The position numbers and the translations under genes were made by a program. A stretch of 64,000 bases of DNA from Pacificispira sp002696645 (GTDB lineage Bacteria > Pseudomonadota > Alphaproteobacteria > UBA8366 > Aestuariispiraceae): contig NZ_JBLZHU010000012.1 of assembly GCF_048892425.1 (NCBI RefSeq), forward strand, positions 1 through 64,000. Reading direction: 5' to 3'. Numbering within the stretch: the stretch's first letter is position 1; each line of letters opens with the position of its first letter. Positions 55,633-64,000 of this stretch are shown piece after piece. The notes under the pieces are model-generated. The model saw only the letters and a program-made list of their open reading frames with translations. It was not told the DNA's origin and did not search any database.

Positions 55633-57231
55633 ATGACGGCTGCGATCGCATCAGTATCACCAAATGAATTGGCGGATTGGTTGGAGGATCTGGAAGAGAT
55701 TGCGCTGATCGATGTGCGGGAACAGGGTGATTATGCGCAGGGTCATTTGCTGTTTGCGTCATCGCTGCCCCTGTCCCGTTTGGAACTGATGGTTGAGCGC
55801 GCAATTCCTCGGAAATCCACACGTATCGTCCTATGCGACCAGGGGGATGGTGATCTTGTGGTTCGCGCGGCAGTCGTTCTTTCCCAGATGGGATACACGA
55901 ATCTGTACCAATTGGCCGGTGGTGTGGTGGCATGGTCGGACGCCGGGTATCGGACGTTTTCCGGTATATATGTTCCCAGCAAGGCCTTCGGTGAAATTGT
56001 AGAGCATTATTATGATACGCCAAATATTGACCCGGATGCCCTGGCCCGAATGGTTCAGTCCGGTGATAACGTGAAGATTTTTGATTGTCGCCCAAAGTTA
56101 GAGTTTCGCCGTATGAGCATTCCTGGTGCCGTGAATTGTCCTGGTGGGGAACTTTTGTTGCGCCTGCCGGAGATATTGCCGTCGCGGGAGACTGTTGTTG
56201 TTGTCAATTGCGCGGGCCGGACGCGCAGCATTCTTGGGGCGCAGACACTGATCAATGGGGGGATATCTAATCCAGTCATGGCGTTGCGGAATGGAACCAT
56301 GGGGTGGCAATTAGCCGGATATGAGGTGGATCGGGCACGCGACAACGTCGTCTCCATGCCGGGAAAGGCTGGTCAGGCCCAGGCCAAGGATTTGGCGCAG
56401 GCATGGGCTGAGCGTGAGGCTGTTCGTTCTATATCATGGGACACGTATCTTCGTATGGGCCAGGATGCCGATAGGACTACCTATCTGTTCGATGTTCGCG
56501 ACATCGAAGAGTATCAGGCGGGGACTCCAGAGGGGGCGGTGCTGGCCCCTGCGGGGCAACTTGTTCAGGCCACAGACAGCTATGTTGGCACGCTGAAAAG
56601 CCGGATTGTTGTTTTTGATGATAAGAAGGTGCGGGCGATTATGGCTGCGACCTGGTTGGCGAAGGCCGGTCGGGACGAGGTCTATATTCTTACCGATGCG
56701 CCACATGAAGTTTGTCACGCTCCGGCGACAGGTCCGATTGGACCGGCGCCAGTTATTTCTCAAGACAGGGTGATGTCTCCCTCTAAATTGGCCGCCCAAT
56801 TGGATGATGGTTCAGTATGGTTATTAGACTTGGCGACCAGTCCTGAATTTCTCAATGGTCATATAGCGGGGGCACATTTTTGTATCCGCTCCAGGATGAT
56901 GAACGCTTTGTCGAAGCTGGATCCGGAGAAAGACATTGTTCTGACGTCGCCAGATGGCGTCCTGGCGGCCTGGGCTTTGCCGGAAGTAGCGGCGGTCTGG
57001 CCGCGGAGGGTTCATCTGCTTTCCGGCGGGACGCAGGGCTGGCAGTTGAGCGGGATGGCACTGGACAAGGGGTTCCAGGAAACCTTGGAACCGCCGACGG
57101 ATCTTTGGCATACGCCCTCTTCAGAATTTGGCGGCGGTAAAGCGGCGATGGCCGAATACATTGAGTGGGAAACAGGCCTTATCCCTAAGCTGAAAGGGGA
57201 GCCTGGTTTGCGCTTCCGATTGCCGTATTGA
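55633..57231 (+). CDS. four-domain rhodanese-like protein
   Basis: This 532-residue protein has four tandem rhodanese domains. Domain 1 has Cys68 in LCDQGDGD, and domain 2 has Cys193 in NCAGRTRS, the active loop. Domain 3 has VVFDDKKVR and domain 4 has LTSPDGVL instead, both without Cys. So two domains look catalytic and two structural or regulatory. It would move sulfane sulfur or sense it. It is divergent from the IclR gene; GGGGAG precedes ATG 55633. Confidence 0.85.
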   Translation: MTAAIASVSPNELADWLEDLEEIALIDVREQGDYAQGHLLFASSLPLSRLELMVERAIPRKSTRIVLCDQGDGDLVVRAAVVLSQMGYTNLYQLAGGVVAWSDAGYRTFSGIYVPSKAFGEIVEHYYDTPNIDPDALARMVQSGDNVKIFDCRPKLEFRRMSIPGAVNCPGGELLLRLPEILPSRETVVVVNCAGRTRSILGAQTLINGGISNPVMALRNGTMGWQLAGYEVDRARDNVVSMPGKAGQAQAKDLAQAWAEREAVRSISWDTYLRMGQDADRTTYLFDVRDIEEYQAGTPEGAVLAPAGQLVQATDSYVGTLKSRIVVFDDKKVRAIMAATWLAKAGRDEVYILTDAPHEVCHAPATGPIGPAPVISQDRVMSPSKLAAQLDDGSVWLLDLATSPEFLNGHIAGAHFCIRSRMMNALSKLDPEKDIVLTSPDGVLAAWALPEVAAVWPRRVHLLSGGTQGWQLSGMALDKGFQETLEPPTDLWHTPSSEFGGGKAAMAEYIEWETGLIPKLKGEPGLRFRLPY

Positions 57232-57447
57232 TTTATCCTGGGTCGGAAAGCGATCAATCAGTCTTGTCTTCCTCAGCCTTCAGCCGATCGCGTTTCAGAT
57301 AGAGCTGCATGCGTTAGCATGAGTTCGCGTCAGATGTGCCAGATGTGATGTCTCAATAGGTTGTTCATTCGGGAATTGTTTTAAGAAGTACGGGCTGCGG
57401 GTTTCAACATTGACACTGGCAAGGATCATGATTATTTTAGCAAATAA

Positions 57448-57462
57448 CGCACGAACGTGCGC
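57448..57462 (+). promoter_or_regulatory. shared 15-base operator candidate, site 3
   Basis: CGCACGAACGTGCGC contains the perfect palindrome CGCACG-AA-CGTGCG. It is about 40 bases before the flavin monooxygenase gene and is preceded by CAAATAA, as at site 2. Confidence 0.62.
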
Positions 57463-57500
57463 ATAGTGAAATAATAAGAATTTTGAAAGGAAACGAACCA

Positions 57501-58637
57501 ATGGTTCTGGGGTTGTCGTCTAAACATATGGAACTGGTGGAGCGCGTTAACGCCGTCGCACACGATGGGATTGCAGATCGGGCGTCCCAGTACGACAGGG
57601 ACGCTGCATTTCCGGTTCAGGATATTGAGGATCTACGCCAGGCAGGCTTTTTATTGTGCACCCTGCCTGAAAAGGATGGGGGACTTGGGTTTGGCGTCAA
57701 TGGGTCAGACCCGCTATCGTTTTTTCTAATTGTGGAACGTCTTGCCGCCATCAGTCCCGCAACGGCACATTGTTTTCAAGTTCACTGTAATGCCATGCAA
57801 ATCTTACGGGAATATGGCTCAGACGAGCAGGTTAAACGCTTCATTCAGCCAACGATTGAAAAAGGTCATCTTTTTGTCGGGGCGGGGTCTGAACCCGGCG
57901 GTGGGCGACACTCTTCTACCGCCACCCCTGTTGACGGCGGCCTAAAAGTTACAGGCGTTAAGCACTATGCGACAAACGCAACTCACAGCACGTGGATGAC
58001 AGTGCATGTCCGCAATGAGATCAGTGAGTTGATGGAGACGCTGGTCGTAAACACGAACAGTCCCGGTCTGACAATTGATGCCAGTGTCTGGGACCCGACA
58101 GGTATGCGCGCCTGCGTCAGCCCGTTGTTGACCTTTAAGGATGTCATTGTTCCAGAAGATTGCATCATGGCGGATTCGGAAGGGTTTTTTAAGAATCTTT
58201 GGCTGGGTAAGATCAATTTTGGCTTCACTGCGAACTATCTTGGGGGCGTACAAGGCCTGTATGAATTCACGCGGGATTATCTGAGGGATCGGGGTCAAAA
58301 AGACAACGAGGTCTATCAAACCGCGCTGGGTACAATGAAGGCACGGCTCGATGCGGCGCGTCTGCTTTTCTATAATGCAGCGTCTATCCTGCCTGTCGAT
58401 TGCGAAAAGGCCCTGATCGCCAGCAATCAGGCTAAATGGTTGGCCGTCGAAACCGCGAACCAGTTCATTACAGAAATCGGACAGTTAATCGGCAGTTCGG
58501 GTTTTTTCAGAAAATATCCGGTGGAACGTCTGGTGCGTGACCTGCAGGTCCACACGCTGCACCGTCGCCATCATGTTGGTGCCGGTATCGTTGGTCAGGC
58601 AGAACTGGGCCTGCCGTATGATCTGAATAAATCCTGA
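57501..58637 (+). CDS. acyl-CoA-dehydrogenase-like flavin monooxygenase (DszC/SfnC type)
   Basis: This 378-residue flavoprotein of the acyl-CoA dehydrogenase fold has an N-terminal helical domain, a middle domain with GAGSEPGGGRHSSTATPVDG and a C-terminal four-helix domain ending VHTLHRRHHVGAG. The HRR-type end and the missing acyl-CoA catalytic motif suit DszC/SfnC-like monooxygenases, which need a flavin reductase. The reductase at 50655 shares its operator. I start at ATG 57501 (GAAAGGAAA upstream). The substrate is not known. Confidence 0.8.
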   Translation: MVLGLSSKHMELVERVNAVAHDGIADRASQYDRDAAFPVQDIEDLRQAGFLLCTLPEKDGGLGFGVNGSDPLSFFLIVERLAAISPATAHCFQVHCNAMQILREYGSDEQVKRFIQPTIEKGHLFVGAGSEPGGGRHSSTATPVDGGLKVTGVKHYATNATHSTWMTVHVRNEISELMETLVVNTNSPGLTIDASVWDPTGMRACVSPLLTFKDVIVPEDCIMADSEGFFKNLWLGKINFGFTANYLGGVQGLYEFTRDYLRDRGQKDNEVYQTALGTMKARLDAARLLFYNAASILPVDCEKALIASNQAKWLAVETANQFITEIGQLIGSSGFFRKYPVERLVRDLQVHTLHRRHHVGAGIVGQAELGLPYDLNKS

Positions 58638-58677
58638 GATCCGACACAATACGGATCTATAAACCGGGGAGCGGAAC

Positions 58678-59499
58678 ATGACACAAAAAAATCCTGGCGC
58701 CGAGGATCTGGGTGAACCAGACGGTGTTTATAATTCGTCACAACCAGGCTCGTGGTCTAAAGCGTGGCAGACAGACCCGATGGGCGGCGCGCTGAGTGAT
58801 CACTGGCCGGACCTGATTGCAACATTTCGCTCCCGCGCGCCATTGGGCAGTATGGCGCCTGATTTTAAGGGAGAGGTGCTGGATGGGCAGTCGGTGTGGC
58901 TATCAGATTATCGTGATCATAAGTCTGTACTGATTGTCTTTGGTTCCCTGGCTTGCCCGCCCTGTGTGACAAATATCCGCATCAATGACCCAAATCTGGT
59001 TGGGTTATATGAAACCTATGGGGAAGCAGTTGAGTTCTTGTATCTCTATACAAGGGAAGGGCATCCCGGCTCAAAAATTGTTCCGCATACCACAATGGAA
59101 GACAAGCGGCAGAACGCGCGCCGCCTGAAAGCAGAGGAAGGGATTACATTTCCAATCGTAATCGACGATCTGGTGGGTACTATCCAGCGCTCCTTTGTTC
59201 ATCCGCATTTCAACAATCCGGTCTTTCTGATCAATCGCGCTGGAATAGTTACATATAAATCCGCTTGGTTGGATGCTTCTGAGCTACCGCAAGTGCTGGA
59301 GGATCAAGTGCTGTGGGACCGCAGCGCGCAGACCGATGCAACCATTAAGAAAAGCTACAGCGAACGTATCCGGCCGTTACGTGAACCGTACGATGTGAAT
59401 TGTAACAAACGGATCAAGCGGCTGATGGACGATATCGGGCTGCCCCAGATAGCAATGGGCGCAATTCCCGGTATCGATTCTGAGAAGACGGGAGGATGA
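58678..59499 (+). CDS. deiodinase-like thioredoxin-fold redoxin
   Basis: This 273-residue protein has a thioredoxin fold with Cys93-Pro-Pro-Cys96 in FGSLACPPCV. It also has FLYLYTREGHPG, which resembles the IYIxEAHP strand of iodothyronine deiodinase-like proteins. It has no signal peptide. Redox or thiol-linked chemistry on the substrate is likely; dehalogenation is possible but unproven. It is two bases away from the dioxygenase gene and in the same operon. Confidence 0.75.
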   Translation: MTQKNPGAEDLGEPDGVYNSSQPGSWSKAWQTDPMGGALSDHWPDLIATFRSRAPLGSMAPDFKGEVLDGQSVWLSDYRDHKSVLIVFGSLACPPCVTNIRINDPNLVGLYETYGEAVEFLYLYTREGHPGSKIVPHTTMEDKRQNARRLKAEEGITFPIVIDDLVGTIQRSFVHPHFNNPVFLINRAGIVTYKSAWLDASELPQVLEDQVLWDRSAQTDATIKKSYSERIRPLREPYDVNCNKRIKRLMDDIGLPQIAMGAIPGIDSEKTGG

Positions 59500-59500
59500 A

Positions 59501-60733
59501 ATGACATCGAACTGTAAGCGGGTTCATGCCGGTCCCTATATTGTGGATCGTGCCTGTTATACCGATCCGGAGATTTTTGATCAGGAAGTCGAGCGCATCT
59601 TTGAGAAGTCCTGGGTCTTTATCGCCCAGGCGAGCGAACTGGCTGAGATCGGTGACTATCGCACCGCCCTGATTGGCCGACAGCCTGTTATCGCCATTCG
59701 CGGTGAAGACGGAGAAATCCGGGTCTTCTTTAACAGTTGTCGTCATAAGGCGACGATGTTGTTGACGGAAAAACAAGGGAACTGTCAGAAAATTCGCTGT
59801 CCGTATCATCATTGGCAATATGATACCGAAGGAAATCTGAAATCCATTCCCCGTTATGAGGCATATGGCGGGGCCTTAGATATGACGCGCCTGGGCCTTG
59901 TTCAGGTCCCGCGCATGGGGGAGGTCTTTGGTTTGGTGTTTGCCAGCCTGGACCCCGACGCCCAACCGCTTGATCGCTATATCGGAGACGCGCTTCCCTA
60001 CCTTAAGGATGTCGCGCTGTATCTTGGCGAGGACATGACCACCATAGGAACCTACGATTACGTCTATGACGGCAATTGGAAGCTGTTGATGGAGAACACA
60101 GTCGACGACTATCATGCGGAGTATCTGCATGACTATGCCTTTGTTCAACGGGCAAAAGTGTTCGGCATGGAAGATTCTGGCGGGTTCATGTCCGAGGAAG
60201 GAAGTCATTTCTCCGTTGAATTGGGACGGCATGGTGCATTTGATCAACATGATGACAAGCGAACTCTTGTTACCCAAAAGGTGCGCAGCCGTCGGGTTTA
60301 TCTGAATGTCTTCCCCTCGTTAATCGCCCTATATAATCCAGTCTGGGATGTAACCGGGTTGCGGATCATGATCCCTGAAGCGGTCGATCGCACGCGGGTG
60401 ATCAATTATGTTCTGGCACCAAAATCCGCTGATTCTGAAAGAATCAGGCTGATTGGGGAACGGTTCCATTATTCTTGGGGGCCAGGGGGGCGTGCGGGTG
60501 TCGACGACATTCATGTCTTCGCACAGATCCAAAAAGGCCTTCAGGCCAAGGCTGGGGGCAAGATCATCATTTCCCGTGGGCATGAAACGCCAGGTCCGAA
60601 TGGTGGGCCGACTGAAGACCATGCTGTACGCGCCTTCTGGAGCGGGTGGCGGGAATTCATGGGGGATATCGCCGAACCTGCTGATGGCCAAACCATTGAT
60701 GCAAGTATGGAGCAAGCCTATGCCGAAAACTAA
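59501..60733 (+). CDS. ring-hydroxylating dioxygenase, alpha subunit
   Basis: This 410-residue Rieske oxygenase has CRHKATMLLTEKQ...CPYHHW for the 2Fe-2S centre and ENTVDDYHAEYLH for the mononuclear iron. It is followed by the beta subunit, so it is an alpha-beta dioxygenase that would add O2 to an aromatic ring. No dedicated ferredoxin or reductase gene is in this operon. GGGAGG precedes the ATG. Confidence 0.9.
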   Translation: MTSNCKRVHAGPYIVDRACYTDPEIFDQEVERIFEKSWVFIAQASELAEIGDYRTALIGRQPVIAIRGEDGEIRVFFNSCRHKATMLLTEKQGNCQKIRCPYHHWQYDTEGNLKSIPRYEAYGGALDMTRLGLVQVPRMGEVFGLVFASLDPDAQPLDRYIGDALPYLKDVALYLGEDMTTIGTYDYVYDGNWKLLMENTVDDYHAEYLHDYAFVQRAKVFGMEDSGGFMSEEGSHFSVELGRHGAFDQHDDKRTLVTQKVRSRRVYLNVFPSLIALYNPVWDVTGLRIMIPEAVDRTRVINYVLAPKSADSERIRLIGERFHYSWGPGGRAGVDDIHVFAQIQKGLQAKAGGKIIISRGHETPGPNGGPTEDHAVRAFWSGWREFMGDIAEPADGQTIDASMEQAYAEN

Positions 60734-61160
60734 TCAAATCGCTGGGGCGCGCTTGTTGTTGGATCGTTATATCAGCGCTCTTGACCAGCGCGATTTTCAG
60801 GCTTGGTTGAACCTGTATCATCCTGAAGGTTTTTATGCGGTCTTGCGTCGTACTGAGTATGAAACCGGCAACAATGTGTTGTTGGTTGGCGAGGATTTGC
60901 GACGTTTGCGGGCCCGGTTTGAATCAGGCGAAAGCCGCGATAAGCGCCGTATGCTGCACAGTATTGCCTGGATTGTCGAAGGAAAGGAGGAAGGGTCCAT
61001 ACTTGCTGGCTTCACCCTTTGGCTTGATGGGCGTCCTTCCAATTGTGGTTGCTACGAGATGCGTTTGGTGCAGGACGATCAGGGCCAAATGAAGATCCGG
61101 CGTTGCACTGTTATTCTGGATGGCGATGTCATTCAAGACACGGTCTATCTGCCGATCTAG
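60720..61160 (+). CDS. ring-hydroxylating dioxygenase, beta subunit
   Basis: This 146-residue NTF2-like subunit has LLDRYISALDQRDFQAWLNL near the start and RRMLHSIAWIVEGKEEG in the middle. Its start overlaps the alpha gene by 14 bases, with GGAG seven bases before ATG 60720. Upstream in-frame sequence belongs to the alpha gene in another frame. It supports the alpha subunit's fold. Confidence 0.88.
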   Translation: MPKTNQIAGARLLLDRYISALDQRDFQAWLNLYHPEGFYAVLRRTEYETGNNVLLVGEDLRRLRARFESGESRDKRRMLHSIAWIVEGKEEGSILAGFTLWLDGRPSNCGCYEMRLVQDDQGQMKIRRCTVILDGDVIQDTVYLPI

Positions 61161-61173
61161 GGAGGATGCCATT

Positions 61174-61743
61174 ATGGTCGGGCCAACAATAAGTTTCAGT
61201 CATATGGGCCTCTTTGTCAGGGACATTGATCTTATGGCCAGCTTTTATCAGGAGGCATTAAATCTGGTTGTGACAGACCGCGGTGATCTTCCGGGACGCA
61301 CGCTGGTTTTCATGAGCAGCGATCCCAGGGAGCATCATCAGGTTGTCCTGGCCACGGGGCGCACCGGCGAGCTGACCGATAAAGTGGTCAATCAGATTTC
61401 CTTTCGTGTCGGGTCGCTGGAGGAGTTGCAGGAGTGTTACCGTCGCCTGCAGGACATGTCGGGCGTTAGTGATTTCCGCTGTATCAATCATGGGACATCC
61501 TGGACCCTGTATTTCCGGGATCCGGAACTGAACCGCCTGGAATTGTTTGCAGATGCGCCCTGGTACATTGCGCAACCTGTTGCAGAGCCTTTGGATTTGA
61601 CGCTTCCGGCTGAAGAAATTCGCACGGCGACGCTGCAAATGTGTCAGGCAGATCCAACGTTTGAACCGATTGAATCCTGGCGTGCTCGTTTGGCCGCTAA
61701 AATTGAAAAAGGTCGTGCCGCGCAGCAATCTGGGGCGACTTAA
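61174..61743 (+). CDS. VOC-family protein, possible extradiol dioxygenase
   Basis: This 189-residue vicinal-oxygen-chelate protein has FSHMGLFVRDIDLMASFYQE (metal His), HHQVVLATG (second His) and WTLYFRDPELNRLELF (Glu). These His/His/Glu ligands and the neighbours suggest ring cleavage or a lactoylglutathione-like step. It has one VOC module pair. GGAGG lies eight bases before ATG 61174. Confidence 0.82.
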   Translation: MVGPTISFSHMGLFVRDIDLMASFYQEALNLVVTDRGDLPGRTLVFMSSDPREHHQVVLATGRTGELTDKVVNQISFRVGSLEELQECYRRLQDMSGVSDFRCINHGTSWTLYFRDPELNRLELFADAPWYIAQPVAEPLDLTLPAEEIRTATLQMCQADPTFEPIESWRARLAAKIEKGRAAQQSGAT

Positions 61744-61774
61744 TAAGCCGCTATAAAAATATTAAGGAGATCGT

Positions 61775-62671
61775 ATGAAACTCGTAAGTTATGATTATAA
61801 GGGATCTGTGCAAATCGGTCTCTTGCTTGGCGATGATCAGGTTCTGAACGTTGCTCAGATTCTCAGCGCGGCGGGGCTTGGTTCAGATGCGGGTATGATT
61901 GACCTGATAGAACAAGGCGATGGGGTGCTGGATAAGCTCTATGCTTTTGAAGCAGATCATGCAGGACAGAAAACGCTGGCATTATCTGATGTTACATTAT
62001 TGTCGCCAATCGCCCGCCCACGAAAAAATGTTTTCTGCGTTGGGCGAAACTATCTGGAGCATGTTTCTGAGGCATCTGAAGCCCGTGGACGGGAAATGAA
62101 GATCCCGACGGATCCCCAGTATTTTACCAAACCACCAACAACCGTGATCGGCCCTTTTGATGATATTCCGCTGCATTCTGACGTAACTGATAATCTGGAT
62201 TATGAAGTCGAGCTGGGGGTGATTATCGGCAAGAAGGGCGTTAATATTCCGAAATCCGATGTATTGGATTATATATACGGCTATACGGTGATTAACGATA
62301 TCACTGCACGAGACGTTCAGCGCCGCCATGACCAATGGTTCAAGGGTAAAGGGTTGGATGGCAGTTGCCCGATGGGACCATGGATTGTTCCGTCGCGTGA
62401 AATCTCCGATCCCGGCGCGTTGGATATTTCGCTGACCGTGAATGGTGAAATGCGACAAAACTCCAACACGCGGAACATGATTTTTGACCTGGCGACCCTG
62501 GTATCTGTCCTCTCTCAGGGGATGACATTAGAACCTGGGGATATTATCGCGACAGGCACCCCCAGTGGTGTTGGTTTTGCGATGAAGCCCCCCTGTCTGC
62601 TTAAGGATGGCGATATTGTTGAGGCCAGCGTTGCTGGCGTTGGAACGATCCGAAACAGGGTTTCAGGCTGA
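61775..62671 (+). CDS. fumarylacetoacetate-hydrolase-family enzyme
   Basis: This 298-residue FAH-family hydrolase/isomerase/decarboxylase has VGRNYLEHVSEA, PTDPQYFTKPPTTVIGPFD, metal ligands in YEVELGVIIG, then GYTVINDITARDVQRRH and GDIIATGTPSGVGFAM. Such enzymes hydrolyse or isomerise acylpyruvate products of aromatic meta-cleavage. It follows the VOC gene by 31 bases and fits the step after ring opening. Confidence 0.9.
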   Translation: MKLVSYDYKGSVQIGLLLGDDQVLNVAQILSAAGLGSDAGMIDLIEQGDGVLDKLYAFEADHAGQKTLALSDVTLLSPIARPRKNVFCVGRNYLEHVSEASEARGREMKIPTDPQYFTKPPTTVIGPFDDIPLHSDVTDNLDYEVELGVIIGKKGVNIPKSDVLDYIYGYTVINDITARDVQRRHDQWFKGKGLDGSCPMGPWIVPSREISDPGALDISLTVNGEMRQNSNTRNMIFDLATLVSVLSQGMTLEPGDIIATGTPSGVGFAMKPPCLLKDGDIVEASVAGVGTIRNRVSG

Positions 62672-62690
62672 CGAAAGACCGGATGTCGCA

Positions 62691-64000
62691 ATGACCGGGG
62701 AAAGCAAACAGTTGCACCGTTTTGTTGCGGATGTTGATCTGGATCGCCTTCCGGCGACAGTTATAGCACGGGCAAAGCGGCATATTCTGGAAACCGTGAT
62801 CCTCGCATTGGCGGGCGGCTCCAAGGAAGGGGTTGCCGAAATTCGGGCCCTTGCAAAGGTTGAATACGCCCAGGGTCCCAGCGCTGTCTGGGGTGCTGGT
62901 GACAGATTGCAGCCTTCCGGTGCGGCCCTGGTCAATTCGTATGCCGCTGCCGCATTGGATTACGATACATTGTGCAATACCGTCCATGGCGATGTGGTCA
63001 TTATTCCGGCGGTCCTAGCCATGGCGGAGGCAAGGCAGGCGACCGGACGTCAGCTACTGGAGGCCTATATTGCGGGTATCGAGGTAACAGCGCGGCTGTC
63101 TTTCTCTGCCCAACCGCCGCAACGGGGATGGACCCATACCAGTGTGTTCGGTGTTTTCGGAGCGGCTGCGGCCGTTGCCCGATTGATTGGGTTGCCAGAA
63201 ACCCGTATCGGCCATGCAACAGGCATTGCGCTCAGTCTGGCGGCCGGGTCACAACAATCGAATGTTGAGAAGGTTCTTACCAAACGCTTGCAACCGGCCT
63301 TGGCCGCACGAAACGGTGTCTTTGCAGCATTGGCGGCGGAGGCCGGAATCTCAGGGCCACAGCAAAGTCTTGAGGGACGATGTGGGCTGTGGTCCCTGTA
63401 TCAGGCAGGCGATCCGGCGCTGCTGTTGAAGGATCTGGGTGGGGATTTCCGCTTTCTTGAAACCATTCTGAAAGGGTATCCGGTCTGCAGTTGCAGTCAT
63501 GCTGCCATTGTCGCCTGTTTGGAACTGATCGCTATAAATGCCCTGGATCCGGCCGATATCTCCGAGGTTGAAGTTACAGTGACCCCCTTCATGGTGCATA
63601 TGGTTGGTGGAGACTTCGATCCCTCCCGAGACCCGGTGGTCGCGGCGCAATTCTCCATTCGCTATGCCCTTGCGTGTTGCATCTTGCGCGGTGGAGTTTC
63701 CCTAGCGGACCTTGATCTGGCGGCAATATGTGACCCGGCTATTCAGGAATGGGCGGCGCGCATACAGATTACCGTTGACCCGGAGAATGACGGTGAACTT
63801 GCGCCTGCTCGGGTGCGCTTGAAAACCCGAAGTAAAGGTGTGTTGGAACGCTGCGTCTCTGTGATGCCTGGCAGCGTCGAGGCGCCGCTTTCTGACGCTG
63901 CTTTCAAGGGCAAATTGCAGGATTGTGTGGATCGAATCCCCGGCTTTTCAGAGCAGGGGGGACTTGTTCGCTTAGAGGAAATTGTTGAGGCGATAGACCG
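62691..64000 (+). CDS. MmgE/PrpD-family protein, truncated by window edge
   Basis: The frame is open from ATG 62691 to the last base (436 full codons) and has no stop. It matches MmgE/PrpD: LALAGGSKEG, a NSYAAAALDYDTLCNTVHGD segment, YIAGIEVTARL, GWTHTSVFGVFGAAAAVARL and FLETILKGYPVCSCSHAA. Members include 2-methylcitrate dehydratase and cis-aconitate decarboxylase. It starts 19 bases after the FAH gene and likely dehydrates a late intermediate. Confidence 0.88.
   Translation, partial: MTGESKQLHRFVADVDLDRLPATVIARAKRHILETVILALAGGSKEGVAEIRALAKVEYAQGPSAVWGAGDRLQPSGAALVNSYAAAALDYDTLCNTVHGDVVIIPAVLAMAEARQATGRQLLEAYIAGIEVTARLSFSAQPPQRGWTHTSVFGVFGAAAAVARLIGLPETRIGHATGIALSLAAGSQQSNVEKVLTKRLQPALAARNGVFAALAAEAGISGPQQSLEGRCGLWSLYQAGDPALLLKDLGGDFRFLETILKGYPVCSCSHAAIVACLELIAINALDPADISEVEVTVTPFMVHMVGGDFDPSRDPVVAAQFSIRYALACCILRGGVSLADLDLAAICDPAIQEWAARIQITVDPENDGELAPARVRLKTRSKGVLERCVSVMPGSVEAPLSDAAFKGKLQDCVDRIPGFSEQGGLVRLEEIVEAID

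Noticed and set aside
57295..57501. Minus-strand frame before the flavin monooxygenase
   Set aside because: It runs through the operator and promoter and resembles no protein family.

Overview
The window looks like chromosomal DNA of an alphaproteobacterium, perhaps a marine Rhodospirillales-like heterotroph. The evidence is an alpha-type 5S rRNA followed by initiator tRNA-Met, Fur/7-1-7-like iron boxes, many Rieske oxygenases, TAXI-TRAP and Liv-type transporters, GcvA-type LysR regulators and a molybdenum hydroxylase of the CO-dehydrogenase/xanthine-dehydrogenase superfamily. The order is inferred from gene content and not proven. Apart from the RNA genes at the left edge, the whole window is transport, catabolism and regulation, with no housekeeping protein genes. 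That is the character of an accessory region.

Region 1 (0.2-0.6 kb) is the end of an rRNA operon: 5S rRNA, tRNA-fMet and a terminator. Region 2 (0.7-17.2 kb) is an iron-siderophore locus. It holds a DUF2218 gene, an AraC regulator, a TonB-dependent receptor, a periplasmic esterase and a four-gene ABC importer. A FecI-type sigma factor and FecR follow, then a second receptor with an N-terminal signalling (STN) domain and four membrane or periplasmic accessory genes (PepSY, DUF4198, DUF3649-like, DUF3325-like). Three Fur-type boxes sit in its promoter gaps.

Region 3 (17.2-33.6 kb) has two paralogous Liv-type binding proteins, each behind a near-identical sigma-54 promoter. A PhyH dioxygenase lies between them and one permease/ATPase set follows. 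Next come a phosphoribosyltransferase, a Rieske ferredoxin, an AllG-like DUF1116 protein, a MarR regulator, a three-subunit molybdenum hydroxylase with a 2Fe-2S/CoxG fusion, and an amidohydrolase. Together these suggest uptake and breakdown of an N-heterocycle or ureide-like compound, but the substrate is unknown. The region ends at a 13-bp copy of the tRNA-fMet 3' end with matching flanks (33.7 kb), possibly an attachment-site scar.

Region 4 (33.9-43.0 kb) has a desaturase / PanB-like / Rieske operon in which the PanB-like frame is broken by one TGA. It also holds two LysR regulators, an AspA-type deacylase, an FGly-type sulfatase and a VanA-like oxygenase with its reductase. Region 5 (43.2-50.4 kb) is a peptide-type ABC transporter (binding protein and two permeases, no ATPases) interleaved with a GlcD-like oxidase, a HisC-like aminotransferase and a Rieske oxygenase.

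Region 6 (50.5-64 kb) is the most intriguing part: a flavin reductase, a TAXI-TRAP importer, an IclR regulator, a four-domain rhodanese, a DszC/acyl-CoA-dehydrogenase-like flavin monooxygenase, a deiodinase-like redoxin, a ring-hydroxylating dioxygenase (alpha and beta), a VOC protein, an FAH-family hydrolase and a partial MmgE/PrpD gene. Three separate promoters share a 15-bp motif (CGCACRAAMRTGCGC), and an array of 34-bp repeats carrying a palindrome lies between two of them. I read this as one regulon, possibly for an aromatic compound whose sulfur must be released. The substrate is a hypothesis.
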